Shown piece by piece: positions 27,821-37,195 of a stretch of DNA of 64,000 nt (position 1 is its first letter; every line of letters starts with the position of its first letter). The position numbers and the translations under genes were made by a program. This DNA is from an uncultured Bacteroidaceae bacterium (GTDB lineage Bacteria > Bacteroidota > Bacteroidia > Bacteroidales > Bacteroidaceae), in the NCBI GenBank assembly GCA_904502235.1, contig CAJGDP010000004.1, forward strand, positions 29,820 through 93,819, given 5' to 3'. The notes under the pieces were generated by a model. The model was not told the DNA's origin, searched no databases, and worked only from the letters and a program-made list of their open reading frames with translations.

Positions 27821-29818
27821 ATGAAAAAGAATCTTATTTATACTGTTGCATTCCTGTTGTGCGGGTCGTTTCTTTTCGGCTCTTGCCAGGATATGCTGAA
27901 CGTCGATTCCGACCGTGTTGAATATGATTATGAGGGTTGGGTTCCAAGTGACTCCGTATATTCTGTTTTGGGTATTCTTAAGGCTGTGCAGGGAATTACC
28001 GACCGTCATATCATTCTTAACGAATTGAGAGCCGACCTTGTTACCGTAAATCCTACAAAGGCGATTGTGGATGTGCAGGAGATTTACAACTCCGACTATT
28101 CGAATCTGCTTACCAACAAGTATCTCGATGTCAAGGATTATTATACAATCATAAACAATTGTAACATATTCCTCGACCGTGTTGATACTACACTTGTAAA
28201 GAACGGTAAGAAATATATGATGAACGAGTATGTTGCAGTAAAGAGTATGCGTGCATGGACATATCTGCAGCTTGCTATAAACCACAACGAAATACCTTTC
28301 TTTACAGAACCTGTTACAATGCACAGCGTTGCCGAGGAGATGCTATCACGTCCCAAGTTATCGCGTAACGAGGTCCTTGACAAACTGATTGCGGATATTC
28401 TCCCATACGAGAATCCTTTGGCATTCCCTATGCCTGTATGGAGCAGTGATAATTCTACTGCTTTGGGAGTCGCTCCTGAAAAACTGTTTGTTCCTATCCG
28501 TATGTTGCTCGGTGAGATGTATCTCTGGAAGGGCGACTACAAGAATGCAGCAAAGTTCTACTATGCTCAGATAACAGGAGCAAATTCAGTTCATGGTAAT
28601 GCCACCAACTACAACGGTAAGCAGTATTCCGATTTTGAAAATGTAGTTTCCCGTTCCGGTGAAGGAAAAAATGGAAAGACCTCGGTAAGCAATAACTATT
28701 CAAAGTTGTTTACAGGAGAGTCGAACGGTTTGCTCACACTAGCCCAGTTTGCCGCAAATGAGAAGAATGGTACAGTTTCGGAACTCGCAACCATATTCTC
28801 ACCTGTTGGCGAAATCGGTACAGCTCAGGTTTATGCAGCTCCGGGATTTGTATCACTTGCCGGTTTGCAGACATATTGCAATGAGATAGAGGGTGCTGAG
28901 ACCGAATACGGTGATTTGTATGATTATCCGGGCGATTTGCGTATAAGAGCAACAACCTATTCACAGACAGCCAAAGACCAGTACGATACAGAATACAGTA
29001 ATATTATTGCCAAGTTCAATATCGGTGAACTTAAACTGAACGAAGATGTTGAGGGATACTACGACGGTAGCGGTGCTGCGACAGATTACGTTGAACTTGT
29101 AATGTTGCAACGTGCAGAACTTGCTTACTTGCGTTTTGCCGAGGCTCTGTTGGGATTGGATAACCTTGGCTACGAAGGTGCAATGGAGACTTCTATGGCA
29201 ACTTTGAAAGATGGTCTCAAGACAATCTACAAGCTAGTGCAGAACCCTGTGTATGAGGATACAGTAAGACTTGACGAGAAAGGTGATACAGTATTCTATA
29301 GAGATATGAAGGAGGAAGTAATGAAACCTCAGATAGATACATACCTCAAAGAGTATGATGATATTCTTACTTTCAACTTCGATATGGATGCCTTTGAGGA
29401 CAATGTCGGAATCCATTCACGTGGTGCCGGTGTCTCTGAAGAAAATATGTATTATGCTCTTGATACATTGTGTATCGCTCGCTATTTGGGTAGGACTGAA
29501 CGTAATTCCGACGGTATCGACGTTATTATGCCCGGTACAACATTTACATATCAGGACTCTTTGAACTATATGAGAGACCTTGTCCTTGACGAACTTGCGC
29601 TTGAATTCTCATGGGAGGGATTCCGTTTCGGAGACCTTGTACGTTTCGCACAGGCTATGAACGACAAGGATGTTCTTGCAAAACGTATTGCCGGTCGTGA
29701 GAAGGAGAACGGTACAACTTACAGAAGTGTATCATACGATATGGACCTTGGCATCTACAACAAGATGCTTGATGAGAACAACTGGTACATACCGTTGCCC
29801 GATACTGTTAAGAAATAA
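27821..29818 (+). CDS. SusD/RagB-like surface lipoprotein (unit 2)
   Basis: 665 residues, lipobox LFGSC (Cys22) then QDMLNVDSDR. SusD-like features are the helical text MNEYVAVKSMRAWTYLQLAI, LLGEMYLWKGDYKNAAKFY (TPR) and the C-terminal LVLDELALEFSWEGFRFGDLVRFAQAM, a good match to the SusD end signature. It is about 85 residues longer than the SusD of unit 1, mainly in the middle. It is the last gene of the block and is followed by a strong terminator. Confidence 0.93.
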   Translation: MKKNLIYTVAFLLCGSFLFGSCQDMLNVDSDRVEYDYEGWVPSDSVYSVLGILKAVQGITDRHIILNELRADLVTVNPTKAIVDVQEIYNSDYSNLLTNKYLDVKDYYTIINNCNIFLDRVDTTLVKNGKKYMMNEYVAVKSMRAWTYLQLAINHNEIPFFTEPVTMHSVAEEMLSRPKLSRNEVLDKLIADILPYENPLAFPMPVWSSDNSTALGVAPEKLFVPIRMLLGEMYLWKGDYKNAAKFYYAQITGANSVHGNATNYNGKQYSDFENVVSRSGEGKNGKTSVSNNYSKLFTGESNGLLTLAQFAANEKNGTVSELATIFSPVGEIGTAQVYAAPGFVSLAGLQTYCNEIEGAETEYGDLYDYPGDLRIRATTYSQTAKDQYDTEYSNIIAKFNIGELKLNEDVEGYYDGSGAATDYVELVMLQRAELAYLRFAEALLGLDNLGYEGAMETSMATLKDGLKTIYKLVQNPVYEDTVRLDEKGDTVFYRDMKEEVMKPQIDTYLKEYDDILTFNFDMDAFEDNVGIHSRGAGVSEENMYYALDTLCIARYLGRTERNSDGIDVIMPGTTFTYQDSLNYMRDLVLDELALEFSWEGFRFGDLVRFAQAMNDKDVLAKRIAGREKENGTTYRSVSYDMDLGIYNKMLDENNWYIPLPDTVKK

Positions 29819-29830
29819 TAAATAAGCATA

Positions 29831-29869
29831 AAAAAATGGGGAAAATGTTGAATTTTCCTCATTTTTTTA
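29831..29869 (+). terminator. Intrinsic terminator of the FAS1-SusC-SusD block
   Basis: Arms 29831-29846 and 29852-29867 pair over 16 bp (one G-U) with a 5-base loop; the 3' arm ends in a seven-T run. It begins 12 bases after the SusD stop. Confidence 0.88.
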
Positions 29870-29877
29870 TAGTTTTG
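29870..29877 (+). promoter_or_regulatory. Probable -7 box of the rubredoxin gene
   Basis: TAGTTTTG matches TAnnTTTG and sits directly after the terminator T-run. The -33 element would fall in the terminator loop (TTGA). The leader to the ATG at 29924 would be about 40 bases. Confidence 0.5.
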
Positions 29878-29923
29878 TGAACAAACAGATAATAAAGATG
29901 TTTAATAAATAAAAGAGCTTGTT

Positions 29924-30085
29924 ATGAAGAAATATATTTGTACAGTATGTGAATGGGTTTATGACCCCGAGATTGGTGATCCTGAACAGGGTATCGAACC
30001 AGGAGTTGCATTTGAGAACCTACCCGAAGATTGGGTGTGTCCCCTCTGCAGCGTAGGCAAGGATGAATTCGAAGAATTGAATTGA
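29924..30085 (+). CDS. Rubredoxin
   Basis: A 53-residue protein with the two rubredoxin iron knuckles: YICTVCEWVYDP (Cys6, Cys9) and WVCPLCSVGKDEF (Cys39, Cys42). The spacing and aromatic residues match the one-iron [Fe(SCys)4] electron carrier of anaerobes, which often donates electrons to rubrerythrin or superoxide reductase. Neither partner is in this window. It has its own promoter-like box and terminator, so it is probably monocistronic. Confidence 0.95.
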   Translation: MKKYICTVCEWVYDPEIGDPEQGIEPGVAFENLPEDWVCPLCSVGKDEFEELN

Positions 30086-30092
30086 TTATGAT

Positions 30093-30126
30093 AAAAATCC
30101 AGACATTGCAAAATGTCTGGATTTTT
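30093..30126. terminator. Intrinsic terminator between rubredoxin and ygiQ (bidirectional)
   Basis: Perfect 15-bp arms 30093-30107 and 30112-30126 with a 4-base loop. A5 and T5-6 runs at the two ends provide U-tracts for both converging transcripts. Confidence 0.9.
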
Positions 30127-30128
30127 TG

Positions 30129-31985
30129 TTATAGTCCCAATTTCTTTATAAGGTCGAACCTGCCGGCTTTACGCAGAATCTGCGCCAGACGTTTTCGTTC
30201 TTCGGGTTTGTACCAGAAGAAGAAACTGCGTTGGGCTTCCTTGTCCTTCATGCTGCGTGCCACATAAACATTCTTGCCCGTTTCGGGATTGATACCGGTG
30301 TAGTACATTTCTGTTGACATGGTCATTGGTGTGGGGGTGAAATCCTGAACCTGCTCCAAATGGAAATTGAGCTGTCTGGTCTCTGCCGCCAATTCTGCCA
30401 TGCTTTCGAGCGTGCTACCGGGGTGGCTGCTTATAAAGTAGGGTATAATCTGTTGTTTGAGATTCTTCTTGGCATTTATCTTGTCGAAGATGCGCTTGAA
30501 TTCGTGGAACTGCTTGAATGAGGGCTTACGCATCAGCGACAACACCTCGTCGTTGGTATGTTCGGGAGCAACTTTCAGTCTGCCACTCACATGTCGGCTT
30601 ATAAGTTCCTCGGTGTAGCGTTCTGTAGCCGCATCACACTCCTTGTCTCCGGTCTTGTGCAGCAACAGGTCGTAGCGTACTCCGCTGCCAATGAAACTCT
30701 TTTTTATTCCGGGCAGAGCATCCACCTTCTTGTAAAGGTCGAGCAAAGGTTGATGGTTGATATTCAGGTTCGGACAAACTTTTGGCTGTATGCACGACGG
30801 ACGCGAACATTTAGCGCATAGTTCGCTTCTCTTTCCGCACATCATATACATGTTTGCCGACGGTCCGCCAAGGTCGCTGAGATAGCCCTTGAAGTCCTCC
30901 ATCTTTGATATCTCCTTTATCTCGCGCAGTATACTCTCCTCGCTCCTGTTAACTATGAACTTGCCTTGATGTGCCGAGATGGTGCAGAAGGCACAACCTC
31001 CAAAGCATCCTCGGTGTATGTTTACCGAGTGCTTAATCATATCGTATGCAGGGATTCTCTTGCCTTTATACTTGGGATGTGGCAAACGGGTGTATGGAAG
31101 GTCGAAGCTGTGGTCGAGCTGCTCTGTTGTCATGGTCGGGAACGGCGGGTTTATAACCACAACGCCCTCTTCGGTTTCCTGTAGAAGACGCTTCGCATTT
31201 ACTCTGTTCGACTCTTTCTCTATGGCAAGAAAATTTGCAGCCTGTTTTGCCTTATCTTTGAGACACTCTGCATGTGGTGCAAGCAGTTTATCGCTCTCTG
31301 TGTCGACAGTAATATCCTTCTTGTTTGCTATATAACCTGTCTGTCTTATATCCTTGGTGATATCCCTGGCTTCCTTGGCAGTGATGTATTCGGCACCAGT
31401 TTCAGCAAGTCTCTCGTTCATTGCCTTTACAAGTGCGAGCATAGGCTGTTCTCCCATGCCATATACAAGAACATCTGCCTTGCTGTCAACAAGGATGCTC
31501 TTTTTAAGACAGTCCTGCCAATAGTCGTAATGTGTGAAACGGCGCATGGATGCCTCTATACCACCGATGACTACCGCCGAATCGGGGAAGAGTTCTTTAA
31601 GAATGTTCGAATACACGGTTGTCGCATATTCGGGACGCATGCTATGTCTGCCGTCGGGCGAATAGGCATCTTCGCTGCGGAATCGTTTGGCTGCCGTATA
31701 TTTGTTAACCATGGAGTCCATGCATCCTGCCGATATTCCAAAGAAGAGTCTGGGGCGTCCCATCTTCTTGAAATCGCGCAGGTCGTCCTGCCAGTTGGGC
31801 TGTGGAACAATGGCTACACGCAGACCTTCTGCTTCGAGCAGTCTGCCTATAACTGCCGCACCGAAGGATGGGTGGTCCACATAGGCATCACCGCTGAACA
31901 TTACTACGTCCAGTTCGCTCCAACCACGTAACTCGGCCTCCTTGAGTGTCGTGGGTAGCCAGTCGGTGAGTTTTCTATTCTGCAT
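30129..31985 (-). CDS. YgiQ-family radical SAM protein
   Basis: 618 residues from the ATG at 31985; the frame is open 18 codons further upstream but that stretch lies wholly within the preceding gene, and MQNRKLTDWLP fits the family start. The N-terminal domain is cobalamin-binding-like. The radical SAM cluster motif is CFGGCAFC (Cys327, 331 and 334), and the C-terminal region includes HPGSTLESMAEL and EQVQDFTPTPMT. YgiQ (UPF0313) proteins are widespread but of unknown substrate. The gene overlaps the preceding small gene by 11 bases and closes a five- or six-gene operon containing tsaE, porX and porW. Confidence 0.93.
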   Translation of the reverse strand: MQNRKLTDWLPTTLKEAELRGWSELDVVMFSGDAYVDHPSFGAAVIGRLLEAEGLRVAIVPQPNWQDDLRDFKKMGRPRLFFGISAGCMDSMVNKYTAAKRFRSEDAYSPDGRHSMRPEYATTVYSNILKELFPDSAVVIGGIEASMRRFTHYDYWQDCLKKSILVDSKADVLVYGMGEQPMLALVKAMNERLAETGAEYITAKEARDITKDIRQTGYIANKKDITVDTESDKLLAPHAECLKDKAKQAANFLAIEKESNRVNAKRLLQETEEGVVVINPPFPTMTTEQLDHSFDLPYTRLPHPKYKGKRIPAYDMIKHSVNIHRGCFGGCAFCTISAHQGKFIVNRSEESILREIKEISKMEDFKGYLSDLGGPSANMYMMCGKRSELCAKCSRPSCIQPKVCPNLNINHQPLLDLYKKVDALPGIKKSFIGSGVRYDLLLHKTGDKECDAATERYTEELISRHVSGRLKVAPEHTNDEVLSLMRKPSFKQFHEFKRIFDKINAKKNLKQQIIPYFISSHPGSTLESMAELAAETRQLNFHLEQVQDFTPTPMTMSTEMYYTGINPETGKNVYVARSMKDKEAQRSFFFWYKPEERKRLAQILRKAGRFDLIKKLGL

Positions 31986-32292
31986 CTTCGCTCTTCTCGC
32001 TCTCTTGTGATACCAGCCATTCGTTGTAGCATTTGGCAAGGTTGTTCAAACCTAGGGCCTTCATGTCTTCGTGGTAGAGGACAAGGCACAGTTCGAGCAG
32101 TTCCTTTGATGCCATGGTCTGTGAGGCTATGAGTGAACGTACTGTCAAACGCAGCTTGTTCAAAGAGTCCTCGTCGATGATGCCGGCACTGTTGGCAATC
32201 CTGTCGAGCAATGAATATCTTCTTATAATCTGTAACTGTACTTCGGTAACTTCTATTGTACGTGTTCCCGATGCGTTTGCATTGATTTTCAT
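31975..32292 (-). CDS. Conserved small protein of unknown function
   Basis: 105 residues from the ATG at 32292, chosen because the longer frame runs back into tsaE with low-complexity text. The sequence is mostly helical (for example LQIIRRYSLLDRIANSAGIIDEDSLNKL), with no signal peptide, membrane span or cysteine-rich motif, and an acidic end. It is wedged between tsaE (17-base gap) and ygiQ (11-base overlap), consistent with real expression in the operon. I do not recognise a family. Confidence 0.7.
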   Translation of the reverse strand: MKINANASGTRTIEVTEVQLQIIRRYSLLDRIANSAGIIDEDSLNKLRLTVRSLIASQTMASKELLELCLVLYHEDMKALGLNNLAKCYNEWLVSQESEKSEDAE

Positions 32293-32309
32293 ATCTGTGG
32301 TTTTATTGG

Positions 32310-32738
32310 TTATTTCCTTGTGATTGTTATTGTGCGTGTGCCGTCGTTCTCCTCTTCTATGTCTACACGTATGCACTCTTCGGGCAGCAATTCCTCTATG
32401 AGCTCGGGCCATTCCATGAAACATATGGCATCGCTGTAGAGATACTCCTCGTATCCCATGTTGTATACCTCTTCCAAAGACTTTATTCTATAGAAATCGA
32501 AATGATATATGGTGTTCATTTCTCTGTCTTCGTATTCATTCACTATGGCGAATGTGGGAGAGTTTATGGTATCTTCAACTCCCATCTCTTCGCATATGCT
32601 TTTTATGAGTGTGGTCTTGCCGGCTCCCATTTTGCCATAGAAAGCAAATATGCGTCCGCCATTCATCTGCTGTACGAATTCGCGTGCTGCAATAGGGTAC
32701 TCCTCTATGCCGTTTACCTTTATTGTATATTTTCCCAT
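32310..32738 (-). CDS. tsaE: tRNA threonylcarbamoyladenosine biosynthesis ATPase
   Basis: 142 residues with Walker A GKMGAGKTT (35-43) and the TsaE signatures SPTFAIVNEY and HFDFYRI. TsaE acts with TsaB and TsaD to make t6A37 on ANN-decoding tRNAs. The length is normal. It lies 6 bases after porX, and TIITRK-type beta text closes the protein. The link with a secretion regulator seems to be operon sharing rather than function. Confidence 0.95.
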   Translation of the reverse strand: MGKYTIKVNGIEEYPIAAREFVQQMNGGRIFAFYGKMGAGKTTLIKSICEEMGVEDTINSPTFAIVNEYEDREMNTIYHFDFYRIKSLEEVYNMGYEEYLYSDAICFMEWPELIEELLPEECIRVDIEEENDGTRTITITRK

Positions 32739-32744
32739 AATATG

Positions 32745-34295
32745 TTATTTTCCTTTAGGTCGTAGTGTTACCAATGGTACAAGCATCTCTTCCAGAGATA
32801 TGCCTCCGTGCTGGAATGTATCCTTGTAGTACGATACATAATAGTTGTAGTTATTGGGATATGCAAAGAACTTGTCTCCTGTCGCAAAAATATAGCTTGT
32901 GCTAAGGTTCGGAGCAGGCAGGAATGCTTTTGCCGGTTCTTTTATCTCGAACACATCCTTATTGTTGTAACTCAGGGCCTTGCCCAATTTGTAACGCAGG
33001 TTGGTGTTGGTGTTCTTGTCGCCTATTACCTTTGTGGGGTTTTCAACCTGTATGCTGCCGTGGTCCGTTGTTATTACAACGGTGTAGTTATTGTCGGCAA
33101 GGTAACTGAAAAGTTTCTTTATGGCAGAGTGCTTTATCCACGACAGGGTGATAGAGCGGTATGCCGCTTCGTTTGCTGCCAGTTCGCGTACCATAAGGGA
33201 CTCTGTACGCGCATGCGACAGCATATCGATAAAGTTTATTACCAATACATTCAAGTCGTTATGCGACAGGGTGTTTATCGTGTCGATATATTTCTCTGCG
33301 GCTGAGGATGTTACAACTTTGCCGTAGGAGAAACGGTCTTTTCTGCGGTATCTGCTTATCTGTGTGGAGATGAGTTCCTCTTCGTTCAGATTCTTTCCCT
33401 CTTCTTCCTCTTCGTCAATCCACAGATGTGGGAACATCTCTTTTATCTGGCTTGGCATAAGTCCCGAGAATATTGCATTACGGGCATATTGGGTTGCTGT
33501 GGGAAGTATGCTTGTATAGAGCTCCTCTTCGATTATAAAGTCGTTGCCAATCTCGTTTGCCAGAACGCGCCATTGGTCGTAGCGGAAGTTGTCAATGATT
33601 ATGAAGAAGACCTTTTCACCTTTGTCGATTAGTGGGAATATGCGTTCACGGAACAGATCGTTGCTCATCAAAGGACGCTCTTCTCTTGACGATGACATCC
33701 ATTTCAGGTAGTTGCTCTTTACGAATCTGCCGAACATGTTGTTTGCATCCTCTTTCTGCGATTTGAGCATATCGTGCATCTGTTCGTCGGCTCTTTCAAG
33801 TTCAAGTTCCCAATAAACAATTTTCTTGTATGCCTCTTTCCACTCTTCTATGGTGCGTGCGTCGTTTATCTGCATCGCGAGCTTGCCGAAATTCTGCTGA
33901 TACGCACTGTTTGCCTGTTCTGTGACAATCTCCTTATGGTGTATGTTCTTCTTAAGAGTCAGGAGAATCTGGTTGGGATTTACCGGTTTTATAAGATAGT
34001 CGGCAATCTTTGAGCCTATAGCCTGCTCCATTATATTCTCTTCCTCGCTTTTGGTTACCATTACAACCGGGGTAGAGGGGTGCATCTCCTTTATTATCGA
34101 CAAGGTTTCCAGTCCGGTGAGTCCGGGCATGTTCTCATCGAGCAGTATAAGGTCGAACGAATTGGTCTTGCATGCCTCAATGGCATCAGGACCATTGGTT
34201 ACGGTGCTTACTTCGTAACCTTTGTTCTTCAGGAAAATGATGTGGGCATTCAACAAATCCATTTCATCGTCTGCCCAGAGCAATCTGTTTGCCAT
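32745..34295 (-). CDS. porX: PorX-type response regulator with PglZ/alkaline-phosphatase-like domain
   Basis: 516 residues. The receiver domain (1-120) has acidic Asp9/Asp10, phosphoacceptor Asp53 in LLDENMPG and Lys103. A helical linker leads to an alkaline-phosphatase-superfamily (PglZ-like) domain with metal-site candidates: Asp235 in IIIDNFRYDQW, Thr266/Thr268 in ILPTATQY, Asp411/His412 in TTDHGS and His496 in FQHGG. This is the PorX architecture, which controls T9SS genes with the kinase PorY and sigma factor SigP in Porphyromonas and was reported to have nucleotide phosphodiesterase activity. It follows porW by 16 bases, which strengthens the assignment. Neither PorY nor SigP is in the window. 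Confidence 0.93.
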   Translation of the reverse strand: MANRLLWADDEMDLLNAHIIFLKNKGYEVSTVTNGPDAIEACKTNSFDLILLDENMPGLTGLETLSIIKEMHPSTPVVMVTKSEEENIMEQAIGSKIADYLIKPVNPNQILLTLKKNIHHKEIVTEQANSAYQQNFGKLAMQINDARTIEEWKEAYKKIVYWELELERADEQMHDMLKSQKEDANNMFGRFVKSNYLKWMSSSREERPLMSNDLFRERIFPLIDKGEKVFFIIIDNFRYDQWRVLANEIGNDFIIEEELYTSILPTATQYARNAIFSGLMPSQIKEMFPHLWIDEEEEEGKNLNEEELISTQISRYRRKDRFSYGKVVTSSAAEKYIDTINTLSHNDLNVLVINFIDMLSHARTESLMVRELAANEAAYRSITLSWIKHSAIKKLFSYLADNNYTVVITTDHGSIQVENPTKVIGDKNTNTNLRYKLGKALSYNNKDVFEIKEPAKAFLPAPNLSTSYIFATGDKFFAYPNNYNYYVSYYKDTFQHGGISLEEMLVPLVTLRPKGK

Positions 34296-34311
34296 ATTGT
34301 TGTCAGTTATT

Positions 34312-37125
34312 TCATTCGTTACTCAATTCTTTGTAGTCGGGTTCATCCAGGGTGTAACCGTCGATTTCCACTTCGGGGATAACAAGCAAGTTGTTCTCGT
34401 AGAACTCCAGATAGTCTCCGAAACTGTAATGTTCCAATAACAAACCAAGGTTGTCTTTTGATATTATCATTGAATTTATTCCTTCGAGCAGTTTGGCCAT
34501 ATCACCGTTCTCGTAGAGTCGCTTGCGATACAGGAATGCTTCGTCAAAGTTTATGAACTCCTTTATCTCGAACAATGTTATTGCTGTCAGTTTCTCGAAA
34601 CTCATCTCGAAATTGCGCACCATATATCGCGAGAAGTTGTATCGTGCAATCTCGAACAACAGTCTTTTTTCATCCACAGAATCATTCGGGAACGCCAGTA
34701 CAAAATAGTATGGGACTTCTCTTTCGCTGCTGAACGACGGTATGCTGTCGGTGTCGCTCTTGAACGAGCCATCGGCTTTCTTGTCCCAGATTGATGTGCT
34801 TATTCCGCCTTGCAGTAATCTACCCTCCTTTATTCCTGTAGACAGGCTGCTTGCAATAGTACTTATGCTGTCGTTCCCGAACTGTGAAACAAGTTTTTCG
34901 AGGCTTTCGAGTGCCTCGTTCTCCTTGCCACCGTAAAGCTTTGCCATTGCATCTATGAACATGAAACGTGCACGATGCCTGCCCTTCGGATATTTGGCTT
35001 CGGCAATGTTGTTCTCCTGTTCCACTTCGGCATATTCCTTCTGTATGTAGTGGTTATATGCATTCACATACATGGAGTCTTCCTTATGGGCGCGTGTGGC
35101 AGCATTGTCAAAGAAGTCGGGTTGCTGTATTGCTTTGGTGAATGAACTGTCGGGATAACCGGCAATGAGCAGATTCTTGTAGTGCTCTGCCTTCTCGGGC
35201 TCATTCCAACGCGATGTGGCAATGAATAGCTGGTAGTATGTCTCTGCCATACGCTCGAACTCGGGGTGTTCGTTTACAATACGTTCAAGATAGGATATCG
35301 TAAGGTCCTTCTCTCCTGCATTGTCCTTGAAACGTATACCAGCCTCAAAGAGTGCGTCGCGTAATGCAGTCATAGCTTCTGCTCTCTTTTCGTCGGTGTC
35401 GGGTATCTGTTGCAGATAGTATTCGCGTGTAGTGGGGTCGCTGACGGCAGTTTCTGCAATCTCTTCAACAACTTCCTCAATGGCTATGCTGTCGTTTTCT
35501 GCAAGCAGTTCTTCTTCGCTATCGTAAGTTTCTGTACTATCTTCTGTGATAGTCTCGTCTGCAATGAGCGACGTTATCTCATTGCTGAATCTCCAATAGT
35601 CCTTCAATGGCCTGTCGCCCCATTTCTGTTTAAAGGTACGTATTCCTTGAGAAACAAGTTGCCTGTTGTAGAAATACCATTCCGCCTTTTCATTGTTGTC
35701 GGGGATTGTCAAATCCATTGACATATCTTCCAAAGGTTCGTCGCCACCGGCCTCGCGCTCCAGTTTCTTCTCCTCTTTCTTTCTCAGTTCCTCTTTCCTT
35801 TTCTCTTCCTTTATAATCTCGTCGATTATCGGATATAGCTGTTCTGGCTTCAGGGTTGCCCAATACAACAGTTCATCCTGTTTCTCTACCACATCGGTGT
35901 ATTGCACAATTCCGCCAAGCACTTCGCTGCGGAATTTTACAGTATTGTATGCCTCGTTCTCTTCCTCGATGAGTGGCAGAGCCTTTGAATAATTCTCAAA
36001 GGCTTTTGAGAACATCTGCTTTTCCCAATAGATTCTTGCAAGCGACAGATGGAGCATGGCTGTGCCGTATCCGTCGGACGCGCCTTCTGCAACACCTGTT
36101 TCATAGCTCTTTATTGCTTCGGCAGTGTCTTTCTTGCTCATGTGGATATTTCCGATGGCATAGTATATCTGCGACTGGTATTCTTTGTTCTTTGGAGATT
36201 TTGCCATTCTTTTGAGCTTGCGCAGTATCTTCTTGTGGTTCTCGTCGGTAGCAGTCTCGGTCTGTCTTATACGTGCGTTGAATTCAAGCTCATAAGGCGG
36301 GCTTTTGGAAATTGTCTTGCCAAAGCTCTTGTATGCATCCTGCATGTTGCCGTTTTGTGCATATAACTGTCCCAACAGATAGAGTTCCCTCGCCTTGTCA
36401 ATATTTGTTGCACCCTTACGCTCAATACCTGCTTTTACATATTCCAAAGCCTCGCTATTTCTCTTCTGTTTCAACAGAAGGTTGCCTTTGGCTATGGCGA
36501 AATCGGTCTCCAAACTTTTTGGAATGGAATCGCGTTGCGTACGCAGCAGAAGGTCTTCGGCTTCGTACAGCCACTCCAGTTCGGTGTAGCATTTGGCAAG
36601 TCCTATGCGTGCCTGCGCCACAATGTCGGGGTTGCTCTCGTAAAGTTTGGATATGTAGATATATGTGCTTGCCGCCTCTTCGAACTCGCCCTTCTGGAAT
36701 TGTGAATTTGCCATAAGGAACCACACACGCCATAAAAACGGGTTGAACTCCTTCTGTGAATAGAATTGTTTCTGCTTTTCGGACAGTTTCTTTCCGGTGG
36801 GCTTCTTGGGCTTTCTTTTTATGGAGTGCTGTTTTATTGCCTTTTGTGCCTTTTCAATGGCGCGGTCGTAGTTGTTGCCGCCAAGTTTCTTTGTATTCTT
36901 GTTGCTTATGATGAGCAGGGGCAATTGTTCAAGGTAGTTGTCCTTATGTCCGTTCGACTGCTCCTTTATGCCTTGCCTGTATGCGACATCACCGTTGTAG
37001 AATGTATTGTACCTTGCTGTGAATGCATGGTATGCACGGGAGGTAGCTGTGTTCTTGCGACCGGAGCAACCTATAAGGGCTACAATCAGAAACAGTACGG
37101 TTATATGTATTATTCTCTTTGTCAC
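34312..37125 (-). CDS. porW: PorW/SprE-like TPR lipoprotein of type IX secretion
   Basis: 937 residues with lipobox LIGC (Cys20). The N-terminus (TSRAYHAFTARYNTFYNGDVAY) is characteristic of PorW/SprE. Tetratricopeptide-like repeats run from about residue 130 to 420 (WFLMANSQFQKGEFEEAASTY, QIYYAIGNIHMSKKDTAEA) and again at about 580-720. Between them lies a low-complexity Lys/Glu segment (KEEKRKEELRKKEEKKLE). PorW is an outer-membrane lipoprotein needed for T9SS, thought to link the motor/ring to the translocon. It lies directly upstream of porX in one operon, possibly with the Cys-rich membrane protein upstream. Confidence 0.9.
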   Translation of the reverse strand: MTKRIIHITVLFLIVALIGCSGRKNTATSRAYHAFTARYNTFYNGDVAYRQGIKEQSNGHKDNYLEQLPLLIISNKNTKKLGGNNYDRAIEKAQKAIKQHSIKRKPKKPTGKKLSEKQKQFYSQKEFNPFLWRVWFLMANSQFQKGEFEEAASTYIYISKLYESNPDIVAQARIGLAKCYTELEWLYEAEDLLLRTQRDSIPKSLETDFAIAKGNLLLKQKRNSEALEYVKAGIERKGATNIDKARELYLLGQLYAQNGNMQDAYKSFGKTISKSPPYELEFNARIRQTETATDENHKKILRKLKRMAKSPKNKEYQSQIYYAIGNIHMSKKDTAEAIKSYETGVAEGASDGYGTAMLHLSLARIYWEKQMFSKAFENYSKALPLIEEENEAYNTVKFRSEVLGGIVQYTDVVEKQDELLYWATLKPEQLYPIIDEIIKEEKRKEELRKKEEKKLEREAGGDEPLEDMSMDLTIPDNNEKAEWYFYNRQLVSQGIRTFKQKWGDRPLKDYWRFSNEITSLIADETITEDSTETYDSEEELLAENDSIAIEEVVEEIAETAVSDPTTREYYLQQIPDTDEKRAEAMTALRDALFEAGIRFKDNAGEKDLTISYLERIVNEHPEFERMAETYYQLFIATSRWNEPEKAEHYKNLLIAGYPDSSFTKAIQQPDFFDNAATRAHKEDSMYVNAYNHYIQKEYAEVEQENNIAEAKYPKGRHRARFMFIDAMAKLYGGKENEALESLEKLVSQFGNDSISTIASSLSTGIKEGRLLQGGISTSIWDKKADGSFKSDTDSIPSFSSEREVPYYFVLAFPNDSVDEKRLLFEIARYNFSRYMVRNFEMSFEKLTAITLFEIKEFINFDEAFLYRKRLYENGDMAKLLEGINSMIISKDNLGLLLEHYSFGDYLEFYENNLLVIPEVEIDGYTLDEPDYKELSNE

Positions 37126-37195
37126 AATCTTGCTTTATAATATAAATATTATAACTGAAACAAGGCTTTTTTATTGTATGGGGAAAATTGTGCCC

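Noticed and set aside
31986..32039. Longer N-terminus of the YgiQ protein
   Set aside because: These 18 codons lie wholly inside the preceding small gene and show no similarity to the YgiQ start.
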